DNA of 59,373 bases, from assembly GCA_024683645.1 (NCBI GenBank), contig JAIKYA010000159.1, positions 1 through 59,373 on the forward strand, read 5' to 3'. The position numbers and the translations under genes are program-made. Position 1 is the first letter of the stretch. Each line of letters begins with the position of its first letter. Of this stretch, positions 55,131 to 59,373 are shown piece by piece. The DNA is from Lachnospiraceae bacterium. GTDB lineage: Bacteria; Bacillota; Clostridia; Lachnospirales; Lachnospiraceae. A model generated the notes under the pieces. That model searched no databases. It was not told where the DNA came from and saw nothing but the letters and a program-made list of their open reading frames with translations.

Positions 55131-58100
55131 ATGATCAAAACCAGACTGTTAAAACTGCTGAAAGACGGCAGAAAGTATATATATCTTCAGGTTGTCTGCA
55201 ACTGGCTTTCGCTTTGCTGCCAGGTCGGCATCATATATGTGATAGCAAGATACCTGAGGGAGATCTGCGAAAGGCATTTTAAGATCGTCAGTATTCTGGA
55301 CTTAAGGTGGGCTCTCCTGGCAGTGATACTTGTGCTTATCAGGTACCTGCTGGACCGGTCGGCGGTCGTTGCTTCTTACAAAGCAGGAGAAAACGTCAAG
55401 TTTACACTGAGGAAGGAAATATTCAAAAAGCTCCTGCGTCTTTCAAATACGGGTGCAGGCAAGGGGAAGGAAGCAGGGATATCTCAGCTTATCAGCGACG
55501 GGGTGGAACAGCAGGAGGTCTATTTCGGCAAATATATACCCCAGTTCATCTACAGCCTGCTGGCACCGCTCACGCTCTTTGCGGTCCTTTTCCCGATGAA
55601 TGCCCGGGCAAGTATAGTCCTGCTCATCTGTGTCCCGCTGATCCCGCTGTCCATAGTTGTGGTACAGAAAGTAGCAAAGCGTCTGCTGAAACGCTACTGG
55701 GGTGTGTATGCCTCGCTGGGAGACAGCTTTCTTGAGAATCTGAAAGGAATGACAACGCTTAAGATCTACGGTGCAGACGGGATAAAGGCCGGAGAGATGG
55801 ACAGGGAATCGGAAACATTCAGAAAGATCACGATGAAAGTCCTGACCATGCAGCTTAATTCTACAGCTGTGATGGATATAATGGCCTACGGCGGAGCTGC
55901 TGTCGGGATAATCTTTACGCTTAAGGATTTCTTTGCCGGCAATATCGGCATACTGCCCGCAGTCATGACAGTTCTTCTGGCTACCGAATTCTTCCTGCCG
56001 CTGCGGAGACTCGGTTCGTATTTCCATATCGCGATGAACGGCATCGCCGCAAGTGACAGGATGTTTGAACTGCTCGACAGACCTGAAGAAAGCGGCGGAA
56101 AGGCTCATTTTCCGGAAGGATCCATAGATATCGAAGTAAGGGATCTTGAGTTCTCTTATAATGATGAAACAAAGGTTCTTAAAGGCATCAGCTTTGATCT
56201 GCCGCAGGGTGATATGATATCGGTCTCCGGCGTGTCAGGCTGCGGAAAGAGTACGCTCGCTGCTATAATGGCCGGAAGGCTTAAAGGATATAAGGGAAGC
56301 ATAAAGATAGGGGGCGTGGAGCTTCGGGACATACCGGAAGAGGAACTGTACCGGAAAGTAACAATGGTGGGATCGGACGGTTTTATCCTGAAGGGAACGA
56401 TAAGGGATAATCTGAAAATGGGCAACCCCGAAGTGGGTGAAGAAGAACTGAACCTTGCCCTGGAGCTTTTAAAGCTTAACCGTGAGTTCGGGCTCGATGA
56501 TATCGTAGCAGAGGGCGGCAGTAATATGAGCGGCGGACAGAAACAGAGGCTGGCGCTTGCAAGAGCCATACTGCATGATACTCCCATACTCATCATAGAC
56601 GAGGCTACGAGCAATATCGACATGGAGAGTGAGGAACGCATAATGGCGGTGATCCGCGTGATCTCCAAGAAAAAGACCGTGCTGCTGATCTCACACAGAC
56701 TGTCAAATCTGAAACCCGTAAAGCGGGTATACCATCTGAAGAACGGTGTGATAGCCGAGCAGGGAAGCTTTGAGGAGCTGGTAAGGTACGGACGCGAGTT
56801 TAGGGGGCTTTATCTGACGCAGAAAGCGCTGGAACGCTATGCATGGGATAAGGATAAGGAGTACGGCTGGAAGAAGGAGATAGAGGAGCCTGAGAGCCCG
56901 AAGGAAGCCGGAACAGCAGCTGAAAAGAAGGAAGAAGCAAAAGTTGTATCGAAGCTTTCGGCTCTTGAGGTGATGCTGAAACTGCTCGATATTGTAAAGC
57001 CGCTGACGCCCGTTATGATACTGGCGGTAGTCCTCGGCGTGACAGGTTTTATATGCGCGATAGCGATAGGCGCTATAGCGGGCTTTGGTATAGATTCGTA
57101 CAGGAGCCAGATCGAGGTGCTTGAATCTGTCGGCATCCCTCTGCGTCTTGCCGTACCGATCATCCCCGAGGGACTGATCAAAGCGCTGCTCATTGTTGCT
57201 GTACTCAGAGGTGTGCTGCATTACGGGGAACAGTTCTGTAACCATTTTATTGCATTCAAGCTGCTGGCGATAGTAAGGCACAGGGTATTTGATGCCCTGA
57301 GAAAGCTGTGTCCCGCAAAGCTGGATAATAAGGATAAAGGTGAAGTCATAAGCGCGCTTACTTCGGATATAGAGCAGCTGGAAGTTTTCTTTGCGCATAC
57401 CGTATCGCCGGTAGCGATCGCAACAGTGGTATGTCTTTGTCTGCTCGCGGTATTGTTTGACCTGTGCCCTCCGGCGGCAGCTGTCGCACTTGCGGGATTT
57501 GTTATCATAGGCATCGTGATACCGTATGTGAACGGGAAAAGAAATGAAAAATACGGAGCGGATTACAGAAAAGCGCTCCGTGAGATGAACGGGCTGTCAC
57601 TGGAATTCATGGAAGGGCTTGACGAGGTGGCGCAGTATGATTACGGTACCGAGATGATAGCGGAGATGGAGCAGGGAACAGCCGAGCTGAACGCGCTGCG
57701 TTATGAGCTGACGGGCGGGGAAGCCTTCGTGACATCAGCAACCGGACTGGTGATAGAGCTGTGTTCGATAATGATGACCGTTATATTCTGCGCGATGGGA
57801 AAGGTGAATTTCATGACCATTTTCCTTGTGATGGGATGTTTCGGACCGGTAGCGGCTCTGTCTGCTCTGTCAAATTTCCTTACACAGACGGCAGAATGCG
57901 CAAGACGTGTCCTCGACCTGCTGGCTGAAAAGCCGCAGACCGGGGAAGTGGAGGGGCGTAGCGAGATCGACTTCTCATATGGCATCGAAGCCGATGATGT
58001 CAGCTTTTCCTATGGCGGCATAGTGGACGTACTGGATCATTTTTCAGCAAAGCTGCCCAAAGGCGGTATAGTCGGTATACACGGCAGGAGCGGAAGCGGA

Positions 58101-58622
58101 AAGTCCACGCTCTTAAAACTGTTCATGCGTTTCTGGGATGCGGAGGAAGGCCGGATAAAGATCTCCGGCGCTGATGTGCGTGATATAAATACCGCAAACC
58201 TCCGCAATATGGAGAGTTACCTGACTCAGGATACTTTTATTTTCAATGATACGATCGCTGCTAATATAGCAATGGGAAGGCCTGATGCTTCGAGAGAAGA
58301 CATAGAGGAAGCAGCGAGATCGGCTGCGCTGCATGATTTCATAGTATCACTGCCCGATGGCTATGATACCGTACTGGGCCAGGGATCAAAACTTCTCTCG
58401 GGGGGAGAAAAGCAGAGGCTGGGACTGGCAAGAGCCTTCCTGCACTGCAAGGATATACTGCTGCTCGATGAGCCCAGCAGCAATCTGGATGCGATAAATG
58501 AAGGCATGATACTTAAAGCCATAAAGGAAAGCTCCGGCGACAGGACCGTGGTGCTCGTGTCACACAGACGATCTACTCTTCGTGTTGCTGACAGGGTAAT
58601 AGAAATGGAAGGGAATGCATAA
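55131..58622 (+). CDS. fused CydDC-like ABC exporter
   Basis: 1163 residues: two complete ABC exporter halves in one chain. Half 1 (about 1-570) has Walker A GVSGCGKST at 367-375, signature MSGGQKQR near 466 and Walker B LIIDEATSNID. A charged linker (about 575-615) precedes half 2 (about 616-1163) with Walker A GRSGSGKST at 985-993, signature LSGGEKQR near 1089 and Walker B LLLDEPSSNLD. Both sites look catalytic. CydDC exports cysteine/glutathione and supports cytochrome bd assembly, but no cydAB is near and an anaerobe may use it for other thiols or another substrate. Its TAA overlaps the next ATG. Confidence 0.85.
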   Translation: MIKTRLLKLLKDGRKYIYLQVVCNWLSLCCQVGIIYVIARYLREICERHFKIVSILDLRWALLAVILVLIRYLLDRSAVVASYKAGENVKFTLRKEIFKKLLRLSNTGAGKGKEAGISQLISDGVEQQEVYFGKYIPQFIYSLLAPLTLFAVLFPMNARASIVLLICVPLIPLSIVVVQKVAKRLLKRYWGVYASLGDSFLENLKGMTTLKIYGADGIKAGEMDRESETFRKITMKVLTMQLNSTAVMDIMAYGGAAVGIIFTLKDFFAGNIGILPAVMTVLLATEFFLPLRRLGSYFHIAMNGIAASDRMFELLDRPEESGGKAHFPEGSIDIEVRDLEFSYNDETKVLKGISFDLPQGDMISVSGVSGCGKSTLAAIMAGRLKGYKGSIKIGGVELRDIPEEELYRKVTMVGSDGFILKGTIRDNLKMGNPEVGEEELNLALELLKLNREFGLDDIVAEGGSNMSGGQKQRLALARAILHDTPILIIDEATSNIDMESEERIMAVIRVISKKKTVLLISHRLSNLKPVKRVYHLKNGVIAEQGSFEELVRYGREFRGLYLTQKALERYAWDKDKEYGWKKEIEEPESPKEAGTAAEKKEEAKVVSKLSALEVMLKLLDIVKPLTPVMILAVVLGVTGFICAIAIGAIAGFGIDSYRSQIEVLESVGIPLRLAVPIIPEGLIKALLIVAVLRGVLHYGEQFCNHFIAFKLLAIVRHRVFDALRKLCPAKLDNKDKGEVISALTSDIEQLEVFFAHTVSPVAIATVVCLCLLAVLFDLCPPAAAVALAGFVIIGIVIPYVNGKRNEKYGADYRKALREMNGLSLEFMEGLDEVAQYDYGTEMIAEMEQGTAELNALRYELTGGEAFVTSATGLVIELCSIMMTVIFCAMGKVNFMTIFLVMGCFGPVAALSALSNFLTQTAECARRVLDLLAEKPQTGEVEGRSEIDFSYGIEADDVSFSYGGIVDVLDHFSAKLPKGGIVGIHGRSGSGKSTLLKLFMRFWDAEEGRIKISGADVRDINTANLRNMESYLTQDTFIFNDTIAANIAMGRPDASREDIEEAARSAALHDFIVSLPDGYDTVLGQGSKLLSGGEKQRLGLARAFLHCKDILLLDEPSSNLDAINEGMILKAIKESSGDRTVVLVSHRRSTLRVADRVIEMEGNA

Positions 58623-58963
58623 TGAATCCTATGGAATTACTTAAGATACAGGGAGCGTGGATGAAGTTTACAATGAATCATCCGAAATTTCCTGCTTTTA
58701 TCAGCGCAGTATCAAAATGCGGGCTGCCGGAGGGCAGTCTGATCGAGATAGCTATAACACCGCCGGAAGGAGTAAAGCTGGAGACCAACCTGATGGTGCA
58801 GCAGTCCGATCTGGAACTGCTGGGGATAATCCGGGGCATGGCAGCCGGCAGACAGGCTGAGCGGAAGAAGGACAAGGACGGGGAAGCGGCAGCTTCTCAA
58901 GCAGAGGAGGTATCCGAAGAGGATAAGGCCGAAGCTGATGGCGAAGAGGGAAGTGCCGAATGA
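58622..58963 (+). CDS. small acidic hypothetical protein
   Basis: 113 residues. Residues 1-75 form a compact predicted domain starting MELLKIQGAWMKFTMNHPKF with a beta-strand pair around SLIEIAITPPEG; residues 76-113 are a charged, acidic, probably disordered tail. No signal peptide. Coupled to the ABC exporter by TAATG and to the following broken gene by ATGA. Short proteins of this kind occur downstream of ABC exporters in Lachnospiraceae, but the function is not known to me. Confidence 0.65.
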   Translation: MNPMELLKIQGAWMKFTMNHPKFPAFISAVSKCGLPEGSLIEIAITPPEGVKLETNLMVQQSDLELLGIIRGMAAGRQAERKKDKDGEAAASQAEEVSEEDKAEADGEEGSAE

Positions 58964-59197
58964 AAAACAAACCGTTTATGCGTATACTGAGCCTGCTGCT
59001 TGGCATGGCGCTTGTATGCTCCCGTTAAGTACAATGTGCTGTGGCTTGGCTTTACGCATGTGACCTACAATGATCTGGATTTCAGGATGACGGATTTTGA
59101 CAGGGAGTATCTGGAAGCTGTAGCGCTTAATTACGAAAAGAGTTTTTTAAAAAAATTGTTGCATTTATTATTGACATTTTCACATATAACTGGGTGA
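58960..59197 (+). pseudogene. broken gene for an exported protein
   Basis: ATG 58960 begins a lipoprotein-like signal (MKNKPFMRILSLLLGMALVC) that stops after 22 codons at 59026-59028. In the next frame, sequence from about 59019 reads PVKYNVLWLGFTHVTYNDLD and continues to ALNYEKS near 59143, like the mature start of a secreted protein. The remainder to the stop at 59197 is AT-rich and does not look like it belongs. The gene has therefore lost a piece after the signal peptide and all of its 3' part. It was co-translated with the upstream operon (ATGA overlap). Family not recognised. Confidence 0.6.
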
Positions 59198-59207
59198 TGA
59201 TGCATTA

Positions 59208-59235
59208 TTGAAAAAAGTATGAGAATGTATATAAT
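59208..59235 (+). promoter_or_regulatory. promoter-like sequence in the AT-rich tail
   Basis: TTGAAA (59208-59213), 16-bp spacer, TATAAT (59230-59235). A transcript would start near 59242, within the perfect inverted repeat that follows. Its gene, if any, lies beyond the window. Confidence 0.45.
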
Positions 59236-59270
59236 TATAGTAAGCGCAATAAATCATTGCGCTTACTATA
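59236..59270 (+). repeat. perfect 15-bp inverted repeat
   Basis: TATAGTAAGCGCAAT (59236-59250), loop AAATC, ATTGCGCTTACTATA (59256-59270), immediately downstream of the promoter-like sequence. Could be an operator, a 5' mRNA hairpin or an element end. Confidence 0.85.
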
Positions 59271-59284
59271 ACGCTCCGCGAGGA

Positions 59285-59339
59285 TGCGCACGGATTTTGT
59301 AAGGAAACATGCCGCTTTCAGCGCCCAAAATCCGGCGCA
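59285..59339 (+). repeat. long inverted repeat in the terminal hairpin-rich stretch
   Basis: TGCGC, bulged A, CGGATTTTG (59285-59299) pairs with CAAAATCCG GCGCA (59326-59339): 14 paired bases with one bulge. A further hairpin CAAACG/CGTTTG with AAAAC/GTTTT inside follows at 59341-59373, up to the window end. This looks like intergenic structured repeat DNA; no gene is visible from 59198 to the end. Confidence 0.65.
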
Positions 59340-59373
59340 GCAAACGCCAAAACGAAAAGAGTTTTGTCGTTTG

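Overview
The window reads as a stretch of chromosome from an anaerobic Firmicute, most likely a Lachnospiraceae member of moderate GC. Reasons: an anaerobic (class III) ribonucleotide reductase with its radical SAM activase, clostridial-type dut, purB, purC and purA, a paralogous gyrase/topoisomerase IV-like pair, and several unnamed families (the 29110-35982 operon, the membrane protein at 53346) that I associate with Lachnospiraceae. The genus cannot be fixed from sequence alone. No rRNA, tRNA, CRISPR array, intact IS or prophage was seen.

Layout. 1-2965: tail of an exported-type protein and two ABC-2 permeases whose ATPase must lie upstream. 2975-6377: HAD phosphatase, cytidine deaminase, a membrane-anchored MutS-like ATPase, RNase HI and a small membrane protein, closed by a terminator. 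6505-10164: a consensus promoter with two candidate NrdR boxes drives nrdD; a 131-bp tandem repeat array separates it from nrdG and dut. 10322-15117: a translationally coupled operon of a GS[FY]-repeat protein, a DxD glycosyltransferase-like protein, an ABC ATPase and a permease/GldG-type fusion. 15158-19102: gltX, an acidic hypothetical and a short UvrD-like helicase. 19136-26681: parE/parC-like genes, rsmD, coaD, a coiled-coil protein, a membrane protein and an RluA-family pseudouridine synthase in one dense run. 26682-28969 on the minus strand: a two-gene unit (membrane hypothetical and NAGPA-type phosphodiester glycosidase) that meets the preceding run end to end.

29110-35982: a four-gene operon of unknown role (very large beta-plus-helical-repeat protein, actin/Hsp70-fold-like protein, TPR-like protein, membrane coiled-coil protein). 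It leads into purC and then purB behind its own promoter. 38545-44575: a chemoreceptor, a decayed gene fragment flanked by a dispersed palindromic repeat, and a heterodimeric ABC exporter. 44676-53288: purA, an EamA transporter, pcrA, an acidic-tailed membrane protein, rlmD, an intracellular GH43 enzyme and trmO. 53346-59373: a GT-C-like membrane protein, a CydDC-like fused ABC exporter, a small acidic protein, a broken exported-protein gene, then an AT-rich, hairpin-rich stretch.

Best candidates for something undescribed are the GS[FY]-repeat/glycosyltransferase-like operon (10322-15117) and the four-gene operon with a divergent actin/Hsp70-like protein (29110-35982). The nrdD-nrdG repeat array and the tandem NrdR boxes are the strongest non-coding signals. 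Family assignments come from motifs and memory; no search was run.
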